The position numbers and the translations under genes are program-made. Below are positions 21,470 through 31,612 of a DNA stretch of 64,000 nucleotides, piece after piece (the stretch's first letter is position 1; every line of letters starts with the position of its first letter). The notes beneath the pieces are model-generated. The model searched no databases. It was given only the letters and a program-made list of their open reading frames with translations, and was not told where the DNA came from. Origin of the DNA: Deltaproteobacteria bacterium (GTDB lineage Bacteria; Desulfobacterota; Desulfuromonadia; Desulfuromonadales; JAAYDE01); contig JAAYDE010000099.1 of NCBI GenBank assembly GCA_012729375.1, positions 1 through 64,000 of the forward strand, written 5' to 3'.

Positions 21470-21943
21470 TCAGTCGGCGATGGCGCAGGCGATACCGATA
21501 TCGAATACCTGCCCTCGGCGTTCCACAAAAAGTTCCTCTTCGGCCTGAATCGGCAGGAATCTCGCGCTTTTTTCATCCATGGCACAGCGAATGAGGTAAC
21601 TTTGATGCAGTTTCAACGCGGGGATGAACGCCGGTACCCGGTAAAGAATGCCGTCTACAACGCAGGCAATCTCGTTTCGCAAAAATTCCTCGCCGGGTTC
21701 CTGAACCCCGTTCCGGTTGCGGTCGTGAAAGGCGTGGAGTATCAACAGCCCTCTTTCCGTCGGCATGCTCGGCGCCGAACCGAAGAACAGGTTATAGATG
21801 TTGCCTCTTTTCTCTTCCTCTTCCTGCGGCCTTTTTTCACGGGTCAGGCTTGTCGGTGGCTGCTGGGCCACGCCATCGGTCACCCATCCGAATCCGCAAA
21901 CCAGGAGCGGAAAAATTATGGCCAAGACCGTTCTTGCACCCAT
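21470..21943 (-). CDS. Secreted protein with a SdrD-B-like Ca-binding signature
   Basis: N-terminal signal peptide MGARTVLAIIFPLLVCGFGWVTDGVAQQ; FHDRNRNGVQEPGEEFL. Confidence 0.55.
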   Translation of the reverse strand: MGARTVLAIIFPLLVCGFGWVTDGVAQQPPTSLTREKRPQEEEEKRGNIYNLFFGSAPSMPTERGLLILHAFHDRNRNGVQEPGEEFLRNEIACVVDGILYRVPAFIPALKLHQSYLIRCAMDEKSARFLPIQAEEELFVERRGQVFDIGIACAIAD

Positions 21944-22104
21944 CTAAATGGATTTTCCTTAATATTTTTTAGGGGTTATATTAACATATTCAATGTCTGA
22001 GAAGGAGTATGCTTTTACCCTTTACTGGAATCAAGTACCCACTTTAAATTCTCTTGCCTTGACCGGTCAAGGGACAGATTATAGACTGTGGCAAGGTGAA
22101 AATC

Positions 22105-22620
22105 ATGAAAATAGATCAAAAACCAAACATTTCCGCCATGGGGTTCAGCGTTGAGGATTTTTTCTTTAGCTCCCTGCAGGAGGAAATCGCCGTGGATGAA
22201 CTTTGCATCCGCCTGTTGCGGGATTTCTGCCGGGATCTGGCCGAACGGCACGGAATGGATCCGCGCAAGGCGGGCAAAAAAGCCCTGGGCGCCGATTATT
22301 TTCTAAGGGATTTTGTCGTTTCCGACCGCCGTTTGAATATCTTCAAGGTTACCGCCCATGAGATCACCGCTTTTGCCGGCAACTGGTACATTATGAAAAA
22401 CCTCGATCCCGACATCCGGGAACTTACCGGCATCCTGGATGGGGTCGAGGATTTCTACCGATTCTGTTTGGAAGCGGGAAAAATCACTGCCGAGCGTTTT
22501 CGGGAATTGGCCGCAGCATGCGGACGCACCGACTATTACGGGCAACGGATCGAGGATTTCTGGGCCATTGAAGATGATGGTTTTATAGCCTGGAACGCAG
22601 CTTGTCCTCTTCCGGAATAG
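22105..22620 (+). CDS. Hypothetical protein, no recognised family
   Basis: Good ORF with plausible start MKIDQKPN; no motif recognised. Confidence 0.6.
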   Translation: MKIDQKPNISAMGFSVEDFFFSSLQEEIAVDELCIRLLRDFCRDLAERHGMDPRKAGKKALGADYFLRDFVVSDRRLNIFKVTAHEITAFAGNWYIMKNLDPDIRELTGILDGVEDFYRFCLEAGKITAERFRELAAACGRTDYYGQRIEDFWAIEDDGFIAWNAACPLPE

Positions 22621-22659
22621 GCTTTCCTGAAGGCTTTCTTTTCGCGGTTTTCGACGCCC

Positions 22660-23634
22660 ATGGATTTATCCAACCCCAAGATACGCGCGGCCCTCGTTTC
22701 CGTTGCTGCCGCCTCTTTTTTGTGCGTCATCAAACTTGCCATCGGCCTGTTAACCGGTTCGCTGGCCGTTCTCTCCTCAGGGATCGACTCCCTTCTCGAC
22801 ATTTTCATGTCGGGAATCAATTTCCTGGCCATCCGCCGGGCCGAAGAGCCGCCCGACAAAAAACACCCTTTCGGCCACGGCAAGTTTGAAACCCTGGCCA
22901 CCCTCGCCCAGGCGCTGTTTATTTCCCTTTCCGGCCTATGGGTTCTTTTCGAGGCGGGACGCCGCCTGCTTCAGGGGTTTCACCTGCGGGAACTGGAGGG
23001 GGGAATCGGCGTGCTGCTCTTGGGGACGGTGGTTTCCTGGCTGATCAGCCGCTATCTGAAAAGGGTGGCCAAAGAGACGGAATCGGCTGCGCTGCGGGCC
23101 GATTCCATCCATTTTTCCATGGATGTCTACACCAACGGCGCCCTGATGATCGGTCTGGCGGTGATCAGCCGTTTCGGGATCACCTGGCTGGATCCCGTCC
23201 TGTCCATTCTGGTCGGCCTGTATATCCTTTACGAAGCCTTCTTTCTTCTGCGTCACGGCATGCGGGACATCCTTGACGAGCAACTTCCCGAACACCTGCG
23301 TGAAGAGATCATTCAATTGATTGAACATTCGGATGAATGCTTTGTCGGTTTTCACAACCTGCGCACCCGCCGGGCCGGCTCCCAGAAAATCATGGACCTT
23401 CATCTGGTGGTCTGCCGCAAGCTCTCGCTTGAAGACGCCCACAACATTGCCGATGCCCTCGAAAAGCGTATCGAGGGCGCCATCAGGGGAGCCGATGTCA
23501 CCATTCACCTGGAGCCGTGCATGATTCAACCTTGCCTCGGGCCGAGCCAGTGCCCGCTGCCGGCTCGTTGCAAAAACGGCGCCGCCTCGCGATGCTGGCA
23601 GGACGATAATAAAGAGCAAAAAACCTACTTCTAG
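22660..23634 (+). CDS. Cation diffusion facilitator family transporter
   Basis: SSGIDSLLDIFMSGINFLAIRRAEEPPDKKHPFGHGKFETL; several TM segments; C-terminal cytoplasmic domain. Confidence 0.93.
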   Translation: MDLSNPKIRAALVSVAAASFLCVIKLAIGLLTGSLAVLSSGIDSLLDIFMSGINFLAIRRAEEPPDKKHPFGHGKFETLATLAQALFISLSGLWVLFEAGRRLLQGFHLRELEGGIGVLLLGTVVSWLISRYLKRVAKETESAALRADSIHFSMDVYTNGALMIGLAVISRFGITWLDPVLSILVGLYILYEAFFLLRHGMRDILDEQLPEHLREEIIQLIEHSDECFVGFHNLRTRRAGSQKIMDLHLVVCRKLSLEDAHNIADALEKRIEGAIRGADVTIHLEPCMIQPCLGPSQCPLPARCKNGAASRCWQDDNKEQKTYF

Positions 23635-24191
23635 GCCCCTTCCCCGCTTGGCAGGACCTCCGCAAACGCTTGCCGGTAAACCTCTCCATCGTGGCTTGAA
23701 AAACAGACAAACCAGACCTCGCGTATGGCGCCACCCCGGGTCAGGTGGTTTTGCACCTCCCGAAGGGCAATCCGGCACGCCCGGTTAATGGGAAAGCCGT
23801 AGACGCCGGTACTGATGGAAGGAAAGGCTATGGTCCTCACGCCCTTTTCTTCGGCCAGGGCGAGAGAGTTGCGGTAACAACCGGCCAAATCCTCATCTTC
23901 GTGGTGGCCGCCGCCTTTCCAGACGGGGCCCACCGTGTGAATGACGTACTTTGCGGGGAGCCGGTAGCCCCCGGTAATCCGCGCCTCACCCGTCGGGCAG
24001 CCACCCAGGGTACGGCATTCCGCCAACAGGTCAGGGCCGGCGGCCAGATGAATCGCGCCGTCCACCCCGCCACCGCCGAGAAGGGAACGGTTGGCGGCAT
24101 TGACGATGGCATCCACCGCCACGGTGGTGATGTCTCCACGAACCACTTTCATCGAAGCGGACTTCACTATTTCTTTTTCTTTTCCTGCCAT
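23631..24191 (-). CDS. Macro domain protein (O-acetyl-ADP-ribose deacetylase-like)
   Basis: VDAIVNAANRSLLGGGGVDGAIHLAAG, PAKYVIHTVGPVW, IAFPSISTGVYGFP. Confidence 0.95.
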   Translation of the reverse strand: MAGKEKEIVKSASMKVVRGDITTVAVDAIVNAANRSLLGGGGVDGAIHLAAGPDLLAECRTLGGCPTGEARITGGYRLPAKYVIHTVGPVWKGGGHHEDEDLAGCYRNSLALAEEKGVRTIAFPSISTGVYGFPINRACRIALREVQNHLTRGGAIREVWFVCFSSHDGEVYRQAFAEVLPSGEGA

Positions 24192-24233
24192 GAAAACCCC
24201 CTTTTCGAAACAGGTTTTCGAAAACTGGTGCAT

Positions 24234-25214
24234 CTACCGCGGGGCGAAGCCCAGTTCGTCCAGCATTTTCAGATCGTCCTTCAACTGTCGTCCTTCGGTG
24301 GTCAGATAGTGGCCGGTCATGATACCGCTGGCGCCGGCGTTAAAGACCAGGGGGTGCAGGGAACCCAGGTTTTTCTCCCTGCCCCCACAGACCAGGATCT
24401 CTTTGTCGGGAAGGACAAAACGGAAAAGAGCGATGATCTTCAGACAGGTCCATGGAGTCAGAAAATCGGCTCCTGCGAGGGGAGTGCCGGGAATCGGCGT
24501 CAAAAAATTGAGGGGCACCGCGTCGACGGCGAGATCCTTCAGCTCCAAGGCCAGTTCGAGACGCTGTTCGTCGCTTTCGCCCAGACCGAAAATGCCGCCA
24601 CTGCAGACGGACAGCCCGGTTTTTCTGGCTTCCCGGACGGTGCCGGCTCGTTCCTGCCAGGAATGGGTCGTACAGATGGAGGGGAAAAAACTCCGCGATG
24701 TCTCCAGGTTGTGGTGATAGCGGCTTACTCCGGCATCCTTCAGGCGGGCCAAGGTGTCACCATCGACAACGCCCAGTGATACACAGAAGGCAAGGCGGGC
24801 CGTGGGAAGACTGGCTAACCCTTCCACAATCGTTTCGATTTCAGGGGCGGCCAATCCCTTGCCGCTGGTGACGACGGAAAAACGGTGCATGGGAGAATAT
24901 TGGGCCTTTAGCGCCTGTTCGCGGATAAAGGAGGCCGCCTTGAGGGGGTAGACCGGGGCGGGGTTCCGGGAGAATCTGGATTGGGCGCAAAAAGCGCAGT
25001 CTTCCGAGCATTGCCCCGATTTTGCGTTGACAATGGTACAGAGATGAATACGCCGGCCGCAGAAGGAATGGCGCAGCCGATCGGCGCCGGACAAAAGATG
25101 CACAACCTCTTCGTCGGGAAGGAGGGCCAGGCGCAGGTAGCTTTCCCTTGGGGGCTGGCCGCCGGCCAGAATTGCGTCCGCCATTTGCAGAAAAAAACGT
25201 GCCGTATCAGCCAC
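24234..25214 (-). CDS. bioB: Biotin synthase (radical SAM), atypical auxiliary-cluster residues
   Basis: AKSGQCSEDCAFCAQS, YHHNLETS, VCSGGIFGLGE, CGGREKNLG. Confidence 0.93.
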   Translation of the reverse strand: MADTARFFLQMADAILAGGQPPRESYLRLALLPDEEVVHLLSGADRLRHSFCGRRIHLCTIVNAKSGQCSEDCAFCAQSRFSRNPAPVYPLKAASFIREQALKAQYSPMHRFSVVTSGKGLAAPEIETIVEGLASLPTARLAFCVSLGVVDGDTLARLKDAGVSRYHHNLETSRSFFPSICTTHSWQERAGTVREARKTGLSVCSGGIFGLGESDEQRLELALELKDLAVDAVPLNFLTPIPGTPLAGADFLTPWTCLKIIALFRFVLPDKEILVCGGREKNLGSLHPLVFNAGASGIMTGHYLTTEGRQLKDDLKMLDELGFAPR

Positions 25215-26336
25215 TTAAAACGCTCCTTCAGGGGTTTTTCGAAGATAATCCTCGAGGCGTTGCAAGGCCTGCGGCAGATTCCTTCGTCCGCAGCCGATGC
25301 GGAAATGATTTCCCGGATGATCATAGATACTCCCGGGCAAAAGCAGGACCCCGCATTTTTTCACCAGGCGGTCGCAAAACAGATCAATCTCGGCGCCGAT
25401 CAGACGGGGGAAGGCGATCGGCCCGGCATCGGGACGGCGCCAGCGGAAACGATGGCGGTACCGGCTGAAAAAATCATCCAGATGCCCCAGGTTGGAACGG
25501 ATGATCTCCACGTTGCGTCGGGCCAGGGACTGCCGGTGACGGAGGGCGATTTCGGCCAGCAGTTCGCTTGGCGCGCTGTTGCAGATTGTCGTGTAGTCCT
25601 TGAGGGCCGCCATGCGTTCCCGGACCTGTTGATTGCGGGTGGCGATCCAGCCGATGCGCAGTCCGGCCAGGCCGTAGGTTTTCGACATCACGCCGAGGGA
25701 CACGGCCTGTCCGCCCACATCACAGGCGGCGGGCAGGCGGTCCTCTTCCCGGTATTCACAGCCACGGTAAACCTCATCAGAAAAAAGAATGATCCCGCGC
25801 TCTTCGGTGAACCGGACCACATCCTCGAAAGAACGGCGCTCCATGAGGAATCCCGTCGGGTTGTGGGGCGTGTTGAGGATGACGGCCCGCGTTTCCGGCC
25901 GTATCAGGGTTTTGAGTTCGTCTCCATCGAGGCACCACCCCGCCTCTTCCCTGGCGATCCACGGCGAGATATGGCAGCCGATGGCGCGGGCCACCTCGGC
26001 CAGGGACTGATAGCAGGGCCAGTGGACGACAACATGATCGCCGGCAGTGAGATTGCCGCGCATGAAAAGGTAGATGGCCTCCTCGGCGCCGCTATGGACG
26101 AGGACCTCGTCGTCATGGATAGAGCCGTAGATAGCAGCGATTTCCCGGCGCAGAGCTGGATTCCCCGGCGCTTCGGTATAGCCCAGCCACAAGCGCTTCA
26201 GGCGCTCTTCGGCATCCGCTTCCAGCCTCAGAAGGTCGGCGACGGCCACCGACTCGCAGTCGGAGCAGCAGAGAAGATAATCGGCGCTGAATTCGTAACG
26301 GGCGAAATAGCGTTCAAGCTTGAAGGGCGCCAGCAT
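25215..26336 (-). CDS. PLP-dependent class I/II aminotransferase
   Basis: NTPHNPTGFLM, FSDEVYRG, MSKTYGLAGLRIGWIA. Confidence 0.92.
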   Translation of the reverse strand: MLAPFKLERYFARYEFSADYLLCCSDCESVAVADLLRLEADAEERLKRLWLGYTEAPGNPALRREIAAIYGSIHDDEVLVHSGAEEAIYLFMRGNLTAGDHVVVHWPCYQSLAEVARAIGCHISPWIAREEAGWCLDGDELKTLIRPETRAVILNTPHNPTGFLMERRSFEDVVRFTEERGIILFSDEVYRGCEYREEDRLPAACDVGGQAVSLGVMSKTYGLAGLRIGWIATRNQQVRERMAALKDYTTICNSAPSELLAEIALRHRQSLARRNVEIIRSNLGHLDDFFSRYRHRFRWRRPDAGPIAFPRLIGAEIDLFCDRLVKKCGVLLLPGSIYDHPGNHFRIGCGRRNLPQALQRLEDYLRKTPEGAF

Positions 26337-26388
26337 GGCTGTGAACGTGTCCTGACTGTTTTGAAATGGAATCTGTTTTTATGTAAAC

Positions 26389-26667
26389 CTACCAGATACG
26401 GATCTCAAAATCCGCGAATTCTCTGAGCAGGTCGGAATATTCGACCTGAATCTGGATCACTTTGGCGGCGGGAGGACCGCTCTGTGCCCACTCGACCAGG
26501 GATTGCAGCGCTTCTTCCTCCCCTTCGGCTTCAATATAGACGCTGGTGTCGGGCATGTTTTTGACAAAACCGTTAAGTCCGAGCTGGGTAGCTTTTTTGC
26601 GGGCGCATGCCCGGAAACAGACCCCCTGAACCCGGCCGAAAACCTGAATGGTGATATGTCGTTTCAT
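26389..26667 (-). CDS. acyP: Acylphosphatase
   Basis: MKRHITIQVFGRVQGVCFRACARKKATQLGLNGFVKN. Confidence 0.93.
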   Translation of the reverse strand: MKRHITIQVFGRVQGVCFRACARKKATQLGLNGFVKNMPDTSVYIEAEGEEEALQSLVEWAQSGPPAAKVIQIQVEYSDLLREFADFEIRIW

Positions 26668-26777
26668 TGTAGTCTTCCTGCTTCTTTCCCGGGGTTTGAT
26701 TCTTGGTGCCATCCTTGGGTTGAGACGGTTTTATCCCTTTCCGCGGGAGAGCGGGAAAAACCGCCGCAGCCGCGGGA

Positions 26778-27647
26778 TCATGACCCACGGAGAAATTTTT
26801 CCAGGGCCGGAAAAAAATGACGGGCATCGCCGTAACCCTCATCAAACACCTGTCGAAGCCGATCGGGATTGCGCTCCGCCCGGCCTACCCCCAGATCCCG
26901 GGACGGCCTGATGACAAAAGCCGCGCCCTGCCGTTCCAGGCCGTCGATATGGTCCATCGCCTGATTGTAACGCACATGGCGTTTGGCCAGGGCCTTCCGC
27001 AGTCCGCCGAAACGGGGATAGAAAAGGCGGGCCAGCCTGGGGAAGGGAAAGGGTTTTTTGCGGTATTCTTGCGGGCGGGTGAGAATCAGCACATGACGCT
27101 CGTTGCCATCGGCCACGCTTTTGTAAATGGGCACGGCGTCGCTGACCCCGCCGTCCATCAACATGCGTCCTTCCAGGGAAACGGGCTTGGCAATAAAGGG
27201 CAGGCTGCAGGAGGCCCGCAGCGCCGTCATGAAATCTTCGCCAAGGGCCGATTTTTCAAAATAGACGGGGGTCCCGGCATGACAATCCGTGGTCACGATC
27301 CAGAACTTCTCCTTGGCTTCGGCAAAGCGTTGAAAATCGAAAGGAACCAGTTGGTTGGGAATAGTGTCAAAGATGAAATCCATGCCGAACAGTTCCCCGC
27401 CCAGCAGAAGCCGTAACAGGCTCAGATAACGGCGATCGCGGACGAATTCGATGTTGACGATGCGATTGCGCTCCCGCTGCCGGGAAAGATAATTGGCGGC
27501 ATTGCAAGCCCCCATGGAGACACCGACCAGATAGGGGAAATAGAGTTCCTGCTCCATGAAAAAACGCAGAACTCCCGAGGTGTAGACCCCGCGCAACCCG
27601 CCTCCTTCCAGAACGAGACCGGTCTTGGCAAGTTCCTTTGCCATCAT
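26778..27647 (-). CDS. Patatin-like phospholipase family protein
   Basis: GLVLEGGGLRGVYTSGVL, GVSMGACNA (GxSxG), LMDGGVSDAVP. Confidence 0.93.
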   Translation of the reverse strand: MMAKELAKTGLVLEGGGLRGVYTSGVLRFFMEQELYFPYLVGVSMGACNAANYLSRQRERNRIVNIEFVRDRRYLSLLRLLLGGELFGMDFIFDTIPNQLVPFDFQRFAEAKEKFWIVTTDCHAGTPVYFEKSALGEDFMTALRASCSLPFIAKPVSLEGRMLMDGGVSDAVPIYKSVADGNERHVLILTRPQEYRKKPFPFPRLARLFYPRFGGLRKALAKRHVRYNQAMDHIDGLERQGAAFVIRPSRDLGVGRAERNPDRLRQVFDEGYGDARHFFPALEKFLRGS

Positions 27648-27671
27648 GCCGTTACCGGGAAAACCCGTTTC

Positions 27672-27983
27672 TCAGGCTTTGGAACGCTTGTCGGGATTGA
27701 AAAGAGCGCCGCATTTTTTACACCTGAATCCGCAGGAAGGCCATAAAACCGCGCCGAACGCAGCGAAGAGAAGGATGGCGAAAATTCCCGTATAGACCCC
27801 CTCCCCGCCCCGATAATAGCGCAGTCCCGTATCGACGATGGCATACCAGGTCAGGCCGAGGAAAATCAGGCTGGGGATGGAAACCTTCCGGGACAGGCCG
27901 GGGGCGTTACAGGAAGGGCACACTCTTTTTTCTTTTTTGCTGTTCTGTTCCGTTTTTTCGGTCAAGGTGAATCTCCGATTCAA
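27672..27983 (-). CDS. Small membrane protein with two zinc-ribbon CxxC pairs
   Basis: RVCPSCNAPG and RCKKCGALFNPD flank two hydrophobic segments. Confidence 0.6.
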   Translation of the reverse strand: MNRRFTLTEKTEQNSKKEKRVCPSCNAPGLSRKVSIPSLIFLGLTWYAIVDTGLRYYRGGEGVYTGIFAILLFAAFGAVLWPSCGFRCKKCGALFNPDKRSKA

Positions 27984-28417
27984 TAAAATGAGGCCATTCC
28001 AGAGCCCCGCGGCAACGGCTGGACATTAAAAGGTAATTATCTGATAGTCTTCTTCCAGCCAGCTTCCCAGGGATGGATGCCCGTTCATTTCTCCGGCCAG
28101 GGAAAGATCCTAGGCTCTTACGGTTTAAGTTTTCCGGTGGCTGCCGCAGCCTTCGTTCCTTGGCCGCACCCGGTCGGAAAAATCTCAGAAAGGGATATGG
28201 GCTCCTCTCCTGCTTTCCCCGGTGAATTCCGCGGACCGTGGCGATTGCGGTTTTTGTTCCAGACGACCCTGTTGGATGCCGCAGTGCCGGGGAACAGAAT
28301 ACCACAGGAAACCACCCTTCTGGCAAGAACTGCCGTTTACCGCAGGTGCGCAGGAAGGCAAAGGGTGCCAGGTCCATGCCGGCAGGCCCTTCCCCGTCGT
28401 TCACCTTGCGCCTTTTC

Positions 28418-30430
28418 TTAAGACGCCTCACCGACTTGCTCGACATCACTCACAGGTTCAGGGGCATTTTTCCCTCTTTTACCGACCAGCGATTCAAAAG
28501 CCCAGCATTCCTGGGAACGGCCGATGACGGCAACCGTATCCTCGGCGTTGAAAATAAAATCGGGTTCGGGGTTGGAATAGAGTATCCCGTGACGCATCAC
28601 GCCGACCACACTGGCGCCCGTCAGGTTGCGGATGGCCAGTTCCCGGATCGACTTCCCAATGCCCGGATTCTCCTCATCCAGTTTCACCCAGGTCAGCTCC
28701 AGCTGATCTGAGGCCTTGTATAAATCGGCCAGCGTTTTGAAATCATAACGATCCCGGTAAAGTGGGGCATAAAGTTCGGTGCGGATGAGATCGGTGAGTT
28801 TGAAAATTTCGGATGCCGGAATTTGCAGATGAAAAAGCGCCTGGCGGGTCATCTCCAGGCCGGCTTCGAATTCGGGCTGAATCACCTCCCTGGCTCCGGC
28901 TTCGTGAAGTTCCTTCATCATATCCACTCCTTCCACCCGCGCCGTGATAGGAAGTTCCGGCCGCAGGTGGCGTCCCAGTTCCACCACCCTGCGGGCGACC
29001 TCGGCAGCGGGAGTGGTCACCAGCAGAAGGGAAGCGCGCTGAATCCCGGCCGCCTCCAGGACGATTTCCTGGGTAGCGTCGCCGTAGATCAATGGGAAAC
29101 CGGCGCTGCGAATCTGGTCCACGCGGTGGCTGTCGTTTTCGATAATCATGAAAGGGAGTTCCAAACGTCGCAGCACCCCGGCGACAAGCTGACCGACCCT
29201 GCCTCCTCCGGCGACCACCACATGGTTTTCCAAATCGGCGCCCGGATAGTTGATCAATTCCATCGGCGCGCAGCGGAACCATTTCCGTCCCAGCGCATAA
29301 AGAGGAACCGTCAACCGAGAGATGAAAGGCGTCATCATCATGGTGATAATCGCCGTGGTGAGGACCAGGGAATAGATCTCGGAACTGATCGACTGGGTCT
29401 GCAGGCCGATCCGTCCCAGAACGAAAGAAAATTCGCCGATCTGGAAAAGCCCCAGGCCCACGGCCAGCGGCACCAGATTGCCGTAGCCGAAAAAGAAGGT
29501 AAGAGCGAAGAAAATCAGCCCCTTGCCCAAAGCCACCAGGATTACCAGAAAGAGGATGGTGGAGATGTTTTCCACCAGGAAATGGGGGTCGAGAAGCATA
29601 CCCACCGAAGCGAAGAAGAGCAGCCCAAAAAGGTCCCGCAGGGGGATGATATCGCTCAGCGCCTGGTAGGAATAATCCGACTCGCTCAGCACCATGCCGG
29701 CAACAAAGGCTCCGAAGGCAAAGGACAGGCCGAAAAGGTAGGTGAGGTAGCCAATACCGAGGCCGATGGCGGTAATCGCCAGCAGAAAGAGTTCCCGGGA
29801 ATTCCAGCGGGCCACCCTGGCCATGATCCAGGGCAGGATCCGGTTGCCGGCGACGACCACCATGGCCAGAAAGAAAACGGCCTTCACGGCTGCCCAGCCG
29901 AGGAGCGGCAGGCCCGCTTCCGGATTGCTCAGCTGGGGCAAGATGATCATCATCGGCACCACGGCCAGGTCCTGGACGATCAGCATGCCGATCATGACCC
30001 GGCTTGGAAGAGTTCCCATCCACCCCCGGCTCATCAGGGTCTTGAGCAAAACCATGGTGCTCGAAAGGGAAATTAAGGAACCGAACCAGAGCGAAGGAAC
30101 AGCATCCCAACCCAGCCCCTTACCGATAAGAAAACCGAAAGCCAGGGTCAACAGGATCTGGATGGGCGTGCCGAGCAGGGCGATTTTGCGCACCGGCTGC
30201 AGTTTTTTGAGGGAGAACTCCAGACCGAGGGCAAAAAGGAGCAGAGCCACGCCGATCTCCGCCAGAAGCTCGATGTCGTGAACCTTGATGATGAAACCGA
30301 GATCATAGGGCCCGATCAGAATGCCGGCGACGATGTAACCGAGGATCAGCGGTTGCTTCAGCCTCTGGGCGACAATGCCGCCCACCAGAGCAGCGAGAAC
30401 GATGATGATGATATCGGAGGCAATTCCCAT
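28418..30430 (-). CDS. CPA2-type monovalent cation:proton antiporter (KefB-like) with TrkA-N and TrkA-C domains
   Basis: 12-TM-like N-terminus; [20 protein letters not shown] Rossmann motif; C-terminal TrkA-C-like region. Confidence 0.93.
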   Translation of the reverse strand: MGIASDIIIIVLAALVGGIVAQRLKQPLILGYIVAGILIGPYDLGFIIKVHDIELLAEIGVALLLFALGLEFSLKKLQPVRKIALLGTPIQILLTLAFGFLIGKGLGWDAVPSLWFGSLISLSSTMVLLKTLMSRGWMGTLPSRVMIGMLIVQDLAVVPMMIILPQLSNPEAGLPLLGWAAVKAVFFLAMVVVAGNRILPWIMARVARWNSRELFLLAITAIGLGIGYLTYLFGLSFAFGAFVAGMVLSESDYSYQALSDIIPLRDLFGLLFFASVGMLLDPHFLVENISTILFLVILVALGKGLIFFALTFFFGYGNLVPLAVGLGLFQIGEFSFVLGRIGLQTQSISSEIYSLVLTTAIITMMMTPFISRLTVPLYALGRKWFRCAPMELINYPGADLENHVVVAGGGRVGQLVAGVLRRLELPFMIIENDSHRVDQIRSAGFPLIYGDATQEIVLEAAGIQRASLLLVTTPAAEVARRVVELGRHLRPELPITARVEGVDMMKELHEAGAREVIQPEFEAGLEMTRQALFHLQIPASEIFKLTDLIRTELYAPLYRDRYDFKTLADLYKASDQLELTWVKLDEENPGIGKSIRELAIRNLTGASVVGVMRHGILYSNPEPDFIFNAEDTVAVIGRSQECWAFESLVGKRGKNAPEPVSDVEQVGEAS

Positions 30431-30625
30431 GGCCCGGAAAAACCTTTCTGAATTTTGTAGGGCCGAAAAATCAAATGTTTAAAATCGTTTTCCTGCTTGA
30501 AAGGACACGCAACCGGAAATCGCTGCCGGTTTCCAGGCCAGGATCAGAAACGCCGAAAATATTTTCCCGGTTCTCTCTCCGAGACGACGCTTGCGACTAT
30601 CAAATACTAATTTAAATTATTAAAT

Positions 30626-31612
30626 TTATAGGGATTTATTACGATTTTTGCCGACAAAACGGCCTATTCCCAAGACTCCCAAACCTATTCCCACAAGAAA
30701 GATGGTGCCGGGTTCGGGAACGACAACAGGGTCAGGAACGATCTCGGGATCAGGGACGAGGGGTGGATCCGGCACGGACGGTGGATCCGGGTTGTACGGC
30801 GGATCGAAAACACCGGGAAGGTGGGAATCTTCGGGAACAATCGGTGAACCGGGGACCTCGGTGCGGGTGCTCCCGGGATGGTGGGAGAACAGTGGAGGAT
30901 CGGCGAAAAAACGATTCGAGGGGGAAACGGGAAACCACCGTTGCGATGGCGGTACTTTCCCTTCTTGAGGGTCCATTAGCGAATAGTTTGAGGCGACACC
31001 GGGGTTACTTTCGCGGCTGCCCGGATCCGTTTGCGCCGACTCAATGGGGGTACCAGAGGCCAAATCATAATCATTGCAACAAAAGGTACGGACCAAAAGA
31101 TTTCCATCGGTGATATATCTGTCACCTTTCGGAAGACGAATGGGTTTGGAAGTCCGTTTTATAGTCTCACCTTTTCTGTAAGAAACATATGTCCACACCT
31201 CTTCGTTCTGGCTGCCGATCTTTGCCGCATCCCAATGAAAACCGGAATAATGCCTGCTCAGAACGGGATCTTTGACAACCAGATTACGGAAACTCTCTAC
31301 AGAGGTTACTCTGTTTTTAGGGCACAAGCCGTAATAAACACCATTGATTTCACTGTTGGCATCGAGACGTTCTTCGATCTGAGTTCCTCCGGCCTCAAGA
31401 GGACGATGTTGAACTTCCCGATATCTTTGGTAGCCAATTCTGTCATGCCTGTCCCAAAAATAAGTTGAACTGCCTGAAAAATCAGAGAAAAGATTGGTTT
31501 TGATTACTAAAACCGTCATCACAATCACAAAACAGGCCAGTGCCCCGATAACCAGAACTTTCTTAAGTGCAACCAGATTTTTTTTTCTATTGGTTTTTCT
31601 TCTATATGGCAT
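30626..31612 (-). CDS. PEP-CTERM sorting-domain protein
   Basis: C-terminus VPEPGTIFLVGIGLGVLGIGRFVGKNRNKSL; N-terminal hydrophobic segment; VPDP repeats before the sorting signal. Confidence 0.8.
   Translation of the reverse strand: MPYRRKTNRKKNLVALKKVLVIGALACFVIVMTVLVIKTNLFSDFSGSSTYFWDRHDRIGYQRYREVQHRPLEAGGTQIEERLDANSEINGVYYGLCPKNRVTSVESFRNLVVKDPVLSRHYSGFHWDAAKIGSQNEEVWTYVSYRKGETIKRTSKPIRLPKGDRYITDGNLLVRTFCCNDYDLASGTPIESAQTDPGSRESNPGVASNYSLMDPQEGKVPPSQRWFPVSPSNRFFADPPLFSHHPGSTRTEVPGSPIVPEDSHLPGVFDPPYNPDPPSVPDPPLVPDPEIVPDPVVVPEPGTIFLVGIGLGVLGIGRFVGKNRNKSL

Noticed and set aside
30700-30900. GGATC-containing near-repeats on the plus strand, considered as a CRISPR or satellite
   Set aside because: They encode the VPDP repeats of the PEP-CTERM protein; spacing and sequence are too irregular for CRISPR.
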